DNA from: DASSUW01 sp963844405
Lineage (GTDB): Bacteria; Actinomycetota; Thermoleophilia; Solirubrobacterales; Solirubrobacteraceae
DNA length: 64,000 nt
Assembly (NCBI GenBank): GCA_963844405.1
Contig: CAWJNZ010000002.1
Location: 1 to 64,000, forward strand
Direction of reading: 5' to 3'
How positions within the stretch are numbered: the stretch's first letter is position 1; each line of letters opens with the position of its first letter. Positions 24,195 through 32,446 of this stretch are shown here, piece by piece. The notes beneath the pieces are model-generated. The model was given only the letters and a program-made list of their open reading frames with translations. It was not told the origin of the DNA and ran no database searches. Position numbers and translations under genes: made by a program.

Positions 24195-24433
24195 CGCTCC
24201 TGGATCTCCTCCACCGTCGTCTCCGGAGCGCCGCGCCGCCGTCGCATCTCGTTCTGCGCCTCGATCATCTGCTCGATGTCGTCGACGTCGTTCTGCGCCT
24301 CGACCTCGGGCGAGCGCGTCGGCTTCCAGTCGAGGTAGTCGCGCGCGGACCGGTTGGAGAACACGCCCAGCAGCAGCACCATGACGACGAAGAAGAGGAG
24401 GGTCCCGCCGAACACGACCGTGAACACGTCCAC
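24179..24433 (-). CDS. Small single-pass membrane protein
   Basis: 84 residues from GTG 24433. One transmembrane helix (FTVVFGGTLLFFVVMVLLLGVF, described here by its ends at about residues 4-25) is followed by a charged cytoplasmic part rich in Glu and Arg with coiled-coil character (DIEQMIEAQNEMRRRRG). No family recognised. It is transcribed divergently from the 24453 gene with only 19 bases between starts and overlaps the Rossmann-like gene, so it leads a two-gene operon. Confidence 0.6.
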   Translation of the reverse strand: MDVFTVVFGGTLLFFVVMVLLLGVFSNRSARDYLDWKPTRSPEVEAQNDVDDIEQMIEAQNEMRRRRGAPETTVEEIQERWRES

Positions 24434-24452
24434 GCAGGGGATACTGCCCGAG

Positions 24453-24989
24453 ATGAGCTTCTTCGACGAGCCTCCGCCCCCCGATCCGGAGGAGTTCCCG
24501 CAGCGGCAGCCGGAGTGGGCGGCGCCACCGGAGAACGTGGTGGGAGCCACCGTGCCGTTCGATCTCGTCCTCGCCAACACGGGCGAGGTGGCCGTCACGG
24601 TGGGCGGGATGACCGCGTACCCGACGGGCGTCGCCTTCACGGTCCGCGTGCTGCGCCGCCGGCCCGGCCCCGAGGACGTGTTCTTCCGCCTGCACCACCC
24701 GGGACCGGGCGGGCTCCGGCTCGGCCTCGAGCTCGCGGACGGCTCGCGGGCGTTCGCCGATCGCGGCCCGGGCGAGCCCGGCAGCGGCCCGACGCTGAGC
24801 TCGCACGGCGGACACGGCGGCGGGTTCTCGTTCGAGATGCAGTACTGGCTGTGGCCGCTTCCCCCGCCGGGCCCGCTCCGCTTCGCGTGCACGTGGCCGG
24901 ACGAGGGCATCGAGGAGACGACCGCCGAGCTCGACGCGCCGATCCGCGAGGCGGCCGGGCGGGCGGTCGAGGTGTGGCCGGTGAGCTAG
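24453..24989 (+). CDS. Hypothetical protein
   Basis: 178 residues starting MSFFDEPPPPDPEEFPQR. The acidic, Pro-rich N-terminus is followed by what looks like an all-beta domain (VVGATVPFDLVLANTGEVAVTV), with a Gly/His-rich loop (SSHGGHGGGFSFEM) and a pattern that suggests an immunoglobulin-like or C2-like sandwich. No signal peptide or membrane helix is seen. I do not recognise the family. It ends ten bases before the acyl-CoA dehydrogenase, but that gene has its own likely leaderless promoter. Confidence 0.6.
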   Translation: MSFFDEPPPPDPEEFPQRQPEWAAPPENVVGATVPFDLVLANTGEVAVTVGGMTAYPTGVAFTVRVLRRRPGPEDVFFRLHHPGPGGLRLGLELADGSRAFADRGPGEPGSGPTLSSHGGHGGGFSFEMQYWLWPLPPPGPLRFACTWPDEGIEETTAELDAPIREAAGRAVEVWPVS

Positions 24990-24999
24990 CGTCATCGCC

Positions 25000-26154
25000 A
25001 TGGACTTCGACCTGACCGACGAGCAGCAGCTCATCCGCGAGACGGCGCGGCAGTTCGCCGACCGCGAGCTGGCCGAGCGCGCTCGCGAGAACGACCGCAA
25101 CCACCACTTCGACACCGAGCTCATCCAGAAGATCGCCGACCAGGGCTACCTCGGGGCGATCGTGCCGCAGGAGTACGGCGGCGCCGGGCTCGACTACGTC
25201 ACCTACGCGGTCGTGGTCGAGGAGATCGGGCGTCACGACTCGGCCATGCGGACGGTCATCTCGGTCCAGACCTCGCTCGTCTGCTCGTCGATCCTGCGCT
25301 GGGGCAGCGAGGAGCAGAAGCAGCGCTACCTGCCCAAGCTGTGCAGCGGCGAGTGGCTCGGCTGCTTCGGCCTGACCGAGCCGGACACGGGGTCGGACGC
25401 CGCGAACCAGAAGACGCGCGCGCGCAAGACCGACGGCGGCTGGGTGCTGAACGGCAACAAGATGTGGATCTCGCTCGGCACCCACGCCGACCTCGCGCTG
25501 ATCTTCGCCCAGACGGATCCCGAGAAGCAGCACCGCGGCCTCGCCTGCTTCGTCGTGGAGACCGGCACGCCGGGCTTCAGCACCCAGGAGATCCACGGCA
25601 AGATGGGCCTCCACGGCATGGTCACCGCGTCGATCGCGCTCGACGACGTAGAGGTGCCGGACGACGCGCTGCTGGGCGAGGTCGGCGAGGGCTTCAAGGT
25701 GGCGATGAGCGCGCTCGACTCCGGCCGCTACTCGGTCGCCGCCGGCTGCGTCGGCGTCTGCCAGGGCTCGCTCGACCACTCCGTCGCCTATTCGAAGGAG
25801 CGCGAGCAGTTCGGCAAGCCGATCGCCTCCTTCCAGCTCGTGCAGGCGATGATCGCCGACATGCGCGTGCAGACCGACGCCGCGCGCCTGCTCGTGTTCC
25901 GCGCCGGCTGGCTCAAGGACCAGGGCAAGCCGAGCACGACCGAGACCTCGATCGCCAAGCTCTACGCGACCGAGGCGGCGCAGAACTGCTCGCACCTGGC
26001 GATCCAGGTCCACGGCGGCTCGGGCTACGTCGACGACCACCCGGTCGAGCGCTACTTCCGCGACGTGCGGGTCACCACGCTCTACGAGGGCACCTCGCAG
26101 ATCCAGAAGCTGATCATCGGCCGCGCCGAGACCGGGATCAACGCGCTGGCGTGA
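25000..26154 (+). CDS. Acyl-CoA dehydrogenase (short/branched-chain type)
   Basis: 384 residues, a textbook ACAD: MDFDLTDEQQLIRETARQFA, CFGLTEPDTGSDAAN, GNKMWISLG, a REQFGKPIASFQL segment and the C-terminal VERYFRDVRVTTLYEGTSQI containing the catalytic glutamate of the short-chain/butyryl class (EGTSQIQ). It oxidises acyl-CoA using FAD and ETF. A TAGCGT hexamer 7 bases before the ATG suggests a leaderless promoter. Unlike the dehydrogenases of region 1 it lacks a copy of the TGAAnTnAnTTCA operator, so it is probably controlled separately. The next gene, 3-hydroxyacyl-CoA dehydrogenase, follows an inverted-repeat element. Confidence 0.93.
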   Translation: MDFDLTDEQQLIRETARQFADRELAERARENDRNHHFDTELIQKIADQGYLGAIVPQEYGGAGLDYVTYAVVVEEIGRHDSAMRTVISVQTSLVCSSILRWGSEEQKQRYLPKLCSGEWLGCFGLTEPDTGSDAANQKTRARKTDGGWVLNGNKMWISLGTHADLALIFAQTDPEKQHRGLACFVVETGTPGFSTQEIHGKMGLHGMVTASIALDDVEVPDDALLGEVGEGFKVAMSALDSGRYSVAAGCVGVCQGSLDHSVAYSKEREQFGKPIASFQLVQAMIADMRVQTDAARLLVFRAGWLKDQGKPSTTETSIAKLYATEAAQNCSHLAIQVHGGSGYVDDHPVERYFRDVRVTTLYEGTSQIQKLIIGRAETGINALA

Positions 26155-26299
26155 CCCTGGATCCGCCGATCATCGTGGATGCCTCGGGCCGCCAGGGGCG
26201 ATCGGCGAGCTGCCCAGGGCGGGCCCTTTGGGTCTCGGCCGATCGTCACGGGGCGCCGCCCACGGCGGTGAGGCGCCGCGAGAATCGGTGGATCCAGGG
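26155..26299. repeat. 145-bp nested inverted-repeat element
   Basis: Outer arms CCCTGGATCCGCCGAT (26155-26170) and ATCGGTGGATCCAGGG (26284-26299) pair with one mismatch. Inside are a second inverted pair around GGCGATCGGC-GAG / CTCGGCCGATC and a central GGGC/GCCC hairpin. It fills the whole gap between the acyl-CoA and 3-hydroxyacyl-CoA dehydrogenase genes, reaching the latter's GTG. It may be a REP/MITE-like element, an attenuator or an RNA-structure regulator. Confidence 0.5.
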
Positions 26300-27558
26300 T
26301 GAGACCGGTCGGCGTGGCGGGAGCCGGGACGATGGGCGCGGGGATCGCCGCGCTCGCTGCCGAGGCGAGCCTGCGCACGCTGCTCTACGACCCCGACCGC
26401 GAGGCGCTGGCGCGGGCGCCCGCGGGCGTCGAGCCGGTGCGCGACCTCGAGGCGCTCTCCACGTGCGGGCTGATCATCGAGGCCGCGCCGGAGGACCTCG
26501 AGGTCAAGCGCGCGCTGTTCGTGCGGCTGGCCGGGCTGGTCGAGTCCGACTGCGTGCTGGCCACCAACACCTCGTCGCTGAGCGTCACCGCGCTGGCGGC
26601 CGGGCTGCCGCACCCGGAGTGCGTGGTCGGCATGCACTTCTTCAACCCGCCGGCCAAGATGCGGCTCGTCGAGCTGGTGGCCGGCGTGGAGTCGAGCCCG
26701 CACGCGCTGGCGGTGGCGCGCGAGGCCGGCGAGGCGCTGGGCAAGCGCGTGATCGAGGCCGCCGACTCGCCGGGCTTCGTCGTCAACCGCTGCAACCGCC
26801 CGTTCGGGCTCGAGGCGCTGCGCGCCGTCCAGGACGGGCTCGCCACGCCCGAGCAGGTCGACCGCATCTGCCGAATGGCCGGCGGATTCCGGATGGGGCC
26901 GTTCGAGCTGATGGACCTCGTCGGGCTCGACGTCGGCCTCGCGGTCTCGCGCTCGTTCTACGAGCAGTCGTTCGGTGAGCCGCGCTGGCGGCCCTCGCCG
27001 CTGGTGGCGCGGCGCGTGGCGGCCGGCCATCTCGGCCGCAAGGCCGGCCGCGGCTGGTACGCGTACCCGCCCGGGCGGCCGCCCGACCCGGACCCGGCAC
27101 CGACGATCGGCGATCTCGAAGCGCTGCGCGAGCGGGTAGCCGCGGCCGGCCACGAGCTCACGGGCGTGAGCCTCCTGCCGCCGCTGGGGCGGCTGGTCGA
27201 GGTCACGGACGACGTCCCCGAGCCGGTCGAGCGCTTCCTCGCCTCGCTGGGCCTGCACGTCGAGCGGGTCGGCGACCTCGTGCTCCCGCGGATCGTCGCC
27301 CAGCTCGTCAACGAGGCCTGCTTCGCGCTGGGCGAAGGCGTCGCCTCCGGCGCCGACATCGACGCCGGGATGGAGCTCGGCCTCAACCACCCGCGCGGGC
27401 CGCTGGCATGGGGCGACCTGATCGGCCCGCGGCGCGTCCTCGCCATCCTCACCGCCCTCCAGGACGAGTACCGCGACGACCGCTGGCGGCCCGCGCCGGC
27501 GCTGCTGCGAGCGGCGCGGAACGGCGAGCGGCTGGCCGCCGGCGGCGCTTCACACTAG
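26299..27558 (+). CDS. 3-hydroxyacyl-CoA dehydrogenase
   Basis: 419 residues from GTG 26299. The NAD motif GAGTMGAGIA is at about residues 7-16; the family motifs GMHFFNPPAKMRLVELV and PGFVVNRCNRPFGLEAL follow, then two C-terminal 3HCDH domains (the second around RIVAQLVNEACFALGEGV). It oxidises 3-hydroxyacyl-CoA to 3-ketoacyl-CoA, the step after the dehydrogenase and hydratase. A hydratase is not fused here; separate ones exist at 9304 and 32447. The start codon lies within the arm of the inverted-repeat element upstream, so translation may depend on its folding. Confidence 0.9.
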   Translation: MRPVGVAGAGTMGAGIAALAAEASLRTLLYDPDREALARAPAGVEPVRDLEALSTCGLIIEAAPEDLEVKRALFVRLAGLVESDCVLATNTSSLSVTALAAGLPHPECVVGMHFFNPPAKMRLVELVAGVESSPHALAVAREAGEALGKRVIEAADSPGFVVNRCNRPFGLEALRAVQDGLATPEQVDRICRMAGGFRMGPFELMDLVGLDVGLAVSRSFYEQSFGEPRWRPSPLVARRVAAGHLGRKAGRGWYAYPPGRPPDPDPAPTIGDLEALRERVAAAGHELTGVSLLPPLGRLVEVTDDVPEPVERFLASLGLHVERVGDLVLPRIVAQLVNEACFALGEGVASGADIDAGMELGLNHPRGPLAWGDLIGPRRVLAILTALQDEYRDDRWRPAPALLRAARNGERLAAGGASH

Positions 27559-27567
27559 GCTGGGTCC

Positions 27568-29169
27568 GTGAAGGCTTCGTACTGGCGGGCGCTCGCGTGC
27601 GGCGCCTGCGCCGCCGTGCTGGCGGCGCCCACCGCGGCGGCGGAAGCCCCCCAGCCGCCGATGACCCTGCCCGGCGACGCCGTCACGGCGGCGGTGCCCG
27701 CCGCTCGCGGCACCTGGATCGTCGGCGCGCGCCCCGGCGCGGCGGCCCGCACGCTGGCGCGCCGCCACGGCGCCCGCCACGTCGGCCCGGCCGGCACCGG
27801 CGGCTACGTGATCGCGCGCCCGGGCGCCCGCGGCTTCGCGCGCGCGCTCGAGCGCCGCCGCCTGCTCGTGTACGCCCAGCCCGACACGCTCGCCGAGCCG
27901 CGTCAGCGCGCGCTGGCCCAGGACCCGCTCTCGGTGCCGCCGGACGACTGGCGCGACTGGGTCGTCGATCCCGCGCTCGTGCCCCCGCCGGTCGCGGCCG
28001 ACAGCCCACTGATCGCGCTGGTCGACGCCCAGCTCGACCGGACGCACCCCGAGTGGCAGGGCGGCAGCACCGACGCCCTCGAGCAGTTCCCGGTCACCAA
28101 CTCGCACGGCACCGCGACCACGTCGGTGGCGGCCGCGCCGGTCAACGGGCTCGGCATCGTCGGCATCTGGCCGGGCGCGCGCGCTCTCAACGTCCCGCTC
28201 CCGGACGAGATCAGCTGCTCGCTCTCGGCCGACCAGATCGCCGAGGCGATCGACCGCGGCGCGGCGACCATCAACATGAGCTACGGGTCGAGCGCGCCCT
28301 GCTACCCGGAGTACGTCGCGCTGCAGTTCGCGGTCGCGAACGGGATCGTCCCGGTGGCCGCGGCCGGCAACGAGTTCAACGAGGGCAACCCGCCCGAGTT
28401 CCCGGCCACGCTGCCGCACGTGGTCACCGTGGCCGCCGTGGGCGGGCCGCCCTCGTTCCTGAGCTCGGGCTTCTCGAACGTCAACGAGGCGGTCGACCTG
28501 TCGGCGCCGGGCGAGTTCATCATGACGGCGGTGCCGCTCGCCCTCAATCCGGCCGGGTGGGAGCGCCAGAGCGGCACGAGCTTCGCCGCGCCGATGGTGG
28601 CCGCCACCGTCGCCTGGGTGCGCGCCGCGCGACCCGAGCTGACGCCCGACCAGGCCGTGCAGGCCGTGCGGCTGTCCGCGGTCGACCACGACGAGCCCGG
28701 CTGGGGGCCCGACACCGGATTCGGCGTCCTGAACGTGGCCGAGGCGCTGAGGTACGAGCCGCCGCCGCCCGATCCCTTCGAGCCCAACGACGACATGGTG
28801 TGGGTCGACGGACGCGCGTTCGGGAAGGCGGACCGGCTGGTCTTCAGCGGCCGCAGGGCCCGGCGGCTCGCCGCGACCATCGACGTCTTCGAGGACCCCG
28901 CCGACGTCTACCGCATCAAGCTGCGCCGGCGCTCGCGCGTGAGGATCTCGGCCAACCCGGTGGGCGGCGACGACGTCGACCTGCGCGTCTACGGCCGCCG
29001 CGCCCGGTCGCTGCGGGCGCGGCCGCTCGAGCGTTCGGCGCGGCGCGGCCGGCGGACCGAGCGCATCACGCTGCGCAACCGGTCACGCCGCGCGCGCGTC
29101 TACTACGTCGCCGTGCGCGTGCAGGGCGTCCGCGACCTCGACGCCAGCTACACGCTGCGCGTGGGCTGA
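27568..29169 (+). CDS. Secreted subtilisin-like serine protease (S8)
   Basis: 533 residues from GTG with a signal peptide (about residues 1-25). A propeptide-like region precedes the catalytic domain. The triad is visible: Asp in LIALVDAQLDRTHPEW, His in NSHGTATTSVA and Ser in SGTSFAAPMVAATVAW, plus the oxyanion Asn in VAAAGNEFN. The C-terminal about 130 residues (from FEPNDDMV) form a beta-rich pre-peptidase C-terminal-like domain. A TAGGCT hexamer six bases before the GTG suggests a leaderless mRNA. Its 3' end overlaps the convergent trxB by 22 bases. Exported; substrate unknown. Confidence 0.9.
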   Translation: MKASYWRALACGACAAVLAAPTAAAEAPQPPMTLPGDAVTAAVPAARGTWIVGARPGAAARTLARRHGARHVGPAGTGGYVIARPGARGFARALERRRLLVYAQPDTLAEPRQRALAQDPLSVPPDDWRDWVVDPALVPPPVAADSPLIALVDAQLDRTHPEWQGGSTDALEQFPVTNSHGTATTSVAAAPVNGLGIVGIWPGARALNVPLPDEISCSLSADQIAEAIDRGAATINMSYGSSAPCYPEYVALQFAVANGIVPVAAAGNEFNEGNPPEFPATLPHVVTVAAVGGPPSFLSSGFSNVNEAVDLSAPGEFIMTAVPLALNPAGWERQSGTSFAAPMVAATVAWVRAARPELTPDQAVQAVRLSAVDHDEPGWGPDTGFGVLNVAEALRYEPPPPDPFEPNDDMVWVDGRAFGKADRLVFSGRRARRLAATIDVFEDPADVYRIKLRRRSRVRISANPVGGDDVDLRVYGRRARSLRARPLERSARRGRRTERITLRNRSRRARVYYVAVRVQGVRDLDASYTLRVG

Positions 29170-30173
29170 GCCACCGGCGCCCACTGCTCCTCGGCGAGGT
29201 TGCCGGTGCCCTCGAGCGCGGCCGGGGTCGGCACCGCGGGGTTGTCGCGCAGGTACCACTCGGCGTCGAGCGCCGCCATGCAGCCGGTGCCGGCCGCGGT
29301 GACGGCCTGCCGGTAGGTGTGGTCGACGAGGTCGCCGGCGGCGAAGAAGCCCGGCACGTTGGTGCGGGTCGACTTGCCCTCGGTGATCACGTAGCCCTCG
29401 TCGTCGGTCTCGACGATCTCGCTCACGATCTCCGACTGCGGCTCGTGGCCGATGGCGATGAAGGCGCCGTTCATCGGCAGCTCCTCGGTCTCGCCGGTCT
29501 CGGTGTTGCGCACGCGCGCGCGGTCGAGCGCCCCGTCCTCGCCGGCCAGGAACTCCTCGACGACGTACGGGGTCAGGAACTCGATGTTCTCGGTGTTGCG
29601 CGCGCGCTCGAGCATGATCTTCGACGCGCGGAACTCGTCGCGCCGGTGCACGATCGTGACCTTGGAGGAGAACTTGGCCAGGAAGATCGCCTCCTCCATC
29701 GCCGAGTCGCCGCCGCCGACGATGATCGTCCCGCGGTCCTTGAAGAAGGCGGCGTCGCAGGTGGCGCAGTAGGAGACGCCGCGGCCGCCGAGCTCCTCCT
29801 CGCCGGGCACGCCGAGCTTCTTGTGCTCCGCCCCCATGGCGAGGACGACGGAGCGGGCCTGGTACTCGTCCTCGTCGACCCAGACGGTGTGCGGCTCGCC
29901 GTTCTGGCCGGGCTCGACGCGGGTGACGTTCTCGGTGATGAAGCGAGCGCCGAAGCGCTCGGCCTGGTCGCGCAGGTCCTGCATCATCTGCGGGCCCATG
30001 ACGCCCTGCGGGTAGCCGGGGTAGTTCTCGACGTCGGTCGTCTGCTGGAGCAGGCCGCCCCACATCCAGCCCTCGATCACGAGCGGTTCGAGGTTGGCGC
30101 GGGCGGTGTACAGCGCGGCGGTGTACCCCGCCGGGCCGCTGCCGATGATGATGACGTTCTCTGGCCCCTTCAT
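29148..30173 (-). CDS. trxB: Thioredoxin reductase
   Basis: 341 residues, low-molecular-weight TrxB. FAD motif GSGPAGYTAALY (about 11-22), redox-active C136-A-T-C139 in SYCATCDAAFF, NADPH motif GGGDSAMEEA, and the C-terminal FAAGDLVDHTYRQAVTAAGTGCMAA. It reduces thioredoxin with NADPH in the cytoplasm. Thioredoxin itself is not adjacent. The C-terminus carries about 25 extra residues after the usual end. The ATG overlaps the stop of the LPG-synthase-like gene (ATGA), linking it to a membrane-lipid pair. Confidence 0.94.
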   Translation of the reverse strand: MKGPENVIIIGSGPAGYTAALYTARANLEPLVIEGWMWGGLLQQTTDVENYPGYPQGVMGPQMMQDLRDQAERFGARFITENVTRVEPGQNGEPHTVWVDEDEYQARSVVLAMGAEHKKLGVPGEEELGGRGVSYCATCDAAFFKDRGTIIVGGGDSAMEEAIFLAKFSSKVTIVHRRDEFRASKIMLERARNTENIEFLTPYVVEEFLAGEDGALDRARVRNTETGETEELPMNGAFIAIGHEPQSEIVSEIVETDDEGYVITEGKSTRTNVPGFFAAGDLVDHTYRQAVTAAGTGCMAALDAEWYLRDNPAVPTPAALEGTGNLAEEQWAPVAQPTRSV

Positions 30174-31276
30174 TTTGTATAGCTTAGCGACCAGCGCTCC
30201 ACCGTCCGCCGCAGCTGGAAGTACGCGATCACGCCCGGGATCAGCGGCAGCCAGAAGGTGAAGGCGCGGTAGACCAGCACGGCGACCACGGCGAGGCCGC
30301 CGTCCACCCCGAAGGCGACGAACGAGGCGATCATGCCGCCCTCCACGCCGCCGACGCCGCCCGGCATCGGCAGCAGGTTGCCCAGCATGCCGACGAAGAA
30401 GGCCTGGACGAGGACGGCGGCCGGCGGGGCGTCGCCGAAGGCCCGGAAGGCCGCCCACAGCACGAGGATCTGAAAGCCCCAGAAGAGGAACGCGCCGAGC
30501 AGCGCCGGGTCGCCCGAGCGGACGTGGGCGAGCGCGTCGCGCATGCCGGCCGAGGCCGACGCCGGCAGGTTGGCGAGCTTCTGGGCGACGCGGGCGAGCC
30601 GGCCGCCGCGCGTGGCCCAGCCTCCGAGCCGGCGCTGGAGGTCGGTCGGCACCAGGGCGATCGAGAGGCCGACGGCGAGCGCGATGACGGCGAAGGCAGC
30701 GGGGATGACGGTGAGGCCGAACGGCGCCTCGCCGGGGAAGATCCCGAGCCGCAGGCCGAGCCCGGCGACGATCAGCGCGGCCACGTAGGGGAAGTAGGTG
30801 AGGATCAGGAAGGAGAGCGTGGCGTCGGCCACCAGCCGCTTGCGCATGCCGGCGCGCCGCAGCGCCCAGGCGGTGAGAACGAGCCCGCCGGCGCCGCCGG
30901 CCGCGAAGATCCGCGACGCCGCCAGCCCCGCCATGGTGATCTGGTAGCTCTCGGGCCAGCCGATCCGCTCGCCTCCGGGCACGCGGATGAAGACGCCGCG
31001 GAACATCATCACGTAGCCGCCGAACATGCCGATCGTGAAGACGAAGGCGGCGAAGATCCAGTACGGGCTGCCGTTCTCGATCCGGTGCCAGGTGTCCTCG
31101 AGGCCCGCGAGCTGGGGCAGCAGGTAGTAGAGGGCGGCCAGCGAGGCGGCGAGGAAGCCGCCGAGGAAGAGCAGGTTGCGGGCGGTGAACTGGAGGCGCG
31201 GCGGCTCCTCCTCGGCCGGGACCCGGCGGTTCGGCGTCTCGACGGGCGCACTCGAAGGCGCCGCCGCGTCCCTCAT
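30170..31276 (-). CDS. Lysylphosphatidylglycerol synthase TM-like membrane protein
   Basis: 368 residues, with about eight transmembrane helices and the UPF0104/AglD-like signature GNLLPMPGGVGGVEGGMI. The family is the flippase-like half of MprF (LPG synthase), but without the lysyl-transferase domain; such stand-alone proteins are thought to move lipids across the membrane. A Pro-rich N-terminal tail precedes the first helix. It is coupled upstream to the PAP2 phosphatase (ATGA) and downstream to trxB. Confidence 0.84.
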   Translation of the reverse strand: MRDAAAPSSAPVETPNRRVPAEEEPPRLQFTARNLLFLGGFLAASLAALYYLLPQLAGLEDTWHRIENGSPYWIFAAFVFTIGMFGGYVMMFRGVFIRVPGGERIGWPESYQITMAGLAASRIFAAGGAGGLVLTAWALRRAGMRKRLVADATLSFLILTYFPYVAALIVAGLGLRLGIFPGEAPFGLTVIPAAFAVIALAVGLSIALVPTDLQRRLGGWATRGGRLARVAQKLANLPASASAGMRDALAHVRSGDPALLGAFLFWGFQILVLWAAFRAFGDAPPAAVLVQAFFVGMLGNLLPMPGGVGGVEGGMIASFVAFGVDGGLAVVAVLVYRAFTFWLPLIPGVIAYFQLRRTVERWSLSYTK

Positions 31277-32205
31277 GCCCGCGCCCTGGCCTCGATCGCT
31301 CCGACGGCCTTCGCGAGCCGGCCGGCCAGCGGCGCGGCCGCGGGCGCGCCGGCGCGGACGCCCTCGGCCAGCGCGAGGCCGGCGGCGAGGTCGACCACGT
31401 AGTGCTCGCCGAGGTAGACGAGCGCGAGGCCGAGCAGGAGCGTGTAGGTCCAGCCGAGCGAGCCCGCGACGACTCCGGTCTCGGCGAGCACATGCGCGGC
31501 CGAGACGGATGTCGCGAAGTGCAGGGAGGGCATGGCGGCCAGCGGGTTTCCCCCGAAGACACCGTACAGGGGGGCCCAGCCGGACCGCCAGAAATGCTCG
31601 CCGTACTCGACCATCATGCGCCGCAGCTCGGGGGTCCGGCCGTCCTCCATCAGCCCCTCGGCGGCCGCGTACCACGGCGGCGCGGTGGGGACGGCCCAGT
31701 AGCCGATCAACCCGATGTCGAAGGTCGCGTAGATCCGCGCGGCGCCGCGCTGGAACCGCTCGGGGTGGCGGAGGATCAGGTAGAGCACGGTCCCGTGCGG
31801 GAACGCGAACCAGAACCAGTGCGACCAGACGAGCAGCTTCTCCCAGGCACGGAAGGCGCCGGGGGTGCCGAAGGCGCGCTGGAGCCTGAGCGTCGGCGTG
31901 GTGCCGCGGCCGAGCACCCGGTCCGCTCTGACCGGATAGGCCACCTTGACCCGCCGCGCCAGCAGCTCGGGGTCGTCGTAGGGCATCTTGTACGCAGCGA
32001 CGTAGGCCCACATCTGCAGAAGGCACGTGACGACATCACGCGCGCGCGAGCGCGGGACGAGCACAGTGAGCGCCGCGGGGGCGGCGGCGGCAGCGCCCAG
32101 CACGACGGGCGGCTTCAGCCGCAGCCTGCGGCGGACGAGCGGAGCCGCCACGCCGGCGGCCAGCACCGTCACGGCGGCCGCGCGGACGGCGGTCGAGCGG
32201 CGCAC
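31273..32205 (-). CDS. PAP2-superfamily phosphatase
   Basis: 310 residues with several transmembrane helices. The PAP2 catalytic segments are visible: MPSLHFATSVSAAHVLAE (motif 2, SxxH) and YLGEHYVVDLAAG (motif 3, HxxxD), in the AUR1/inositol-phosphoceramide-synthase-like arrangement. These enzymes dephosphorylate or transfer head groups on membrane lipids from the outer side. First gene of a three-gene minus-strand operon with the LPG-synthase-like protein and trxB. The 241-bp upstream region holds a repeat element described separately. Confidence 0.84.
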   Translation of the reverse strand: MRRSTAVRAAAVTVLAAGVAAPLVRRRLRLKPPVVLGAAAAAPAALTVLVPRSRARDVVTCLLQMWAYVAAYKMPYDDPELLARRVKVAYPVRADRVLGRGTTPTLRLQRAFGTPGAFRAWEKLLVWSHWFWFAFPHGTVLYLILRHPERFQRGAARIYATFDIGLIGYWAVPTAPPWYAAAEGLMEDGRTPELRRMMVEYGEHFWRSGWAPLYGVFGGNPLAAMPSLHFATSVSAAHVLAETGVVAGSLGWTYTLLLGLALVYLGEHYVVDLAAGLALAEGVRAGAPAAAPLAGRLAKAVGAIEARARA

Positions 32206-32269
32206 TGCGCCGAGCCTAGTGCGTCGGGGTCTTCGGCGGCATACGGCTGCCCGTACGCCATGCCGGGAC

Positions 32270-32390
32270 GCACTGCGGGCATTGAGGGAGACGGGATCGG
32301 CCGAGTGGTCGGTTAGTCGGCGTGAGACCGATTAAGTGAGCACTCGACTCTCGCGAGCCTCGATCCCGACTCCCTACAAGCCTGAAGTTC
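32270..32390. repeat. Inverted-repeat element, family member B
   Basis: The left arm begins GCACTGCGGGCATTGAGGGA and continues GACGGGATCG. The right arm, read on the minus strand, begins GAACTTCAGGCTTGTAGGGA and continues GTCGGGATCG, so the arms match imperfectly over about 31 bases. CGAGTG/CACTCG closes an inner stem. The arm sequence closely matches the ends of the 56072-56266 element. It sits in the divergent gap between the PAP2 and enoyl-CoA hydratase genes. Confidence 0.55.
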
Positions 32391-32446
32391 GTCCCTGCGC
32401 GCGCCAACAGGCGCGCGCGGGCGGCCTCTGGGATAGAACCTGACCC

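Noticed and set aside
27408..30182. Plus-strand open frame of over 900 codons
   Set aside because: Out-of-frame shadow of the 3-hydroxyacyl-CoA dehydrogenase and subtilase, then antisense to trxB.
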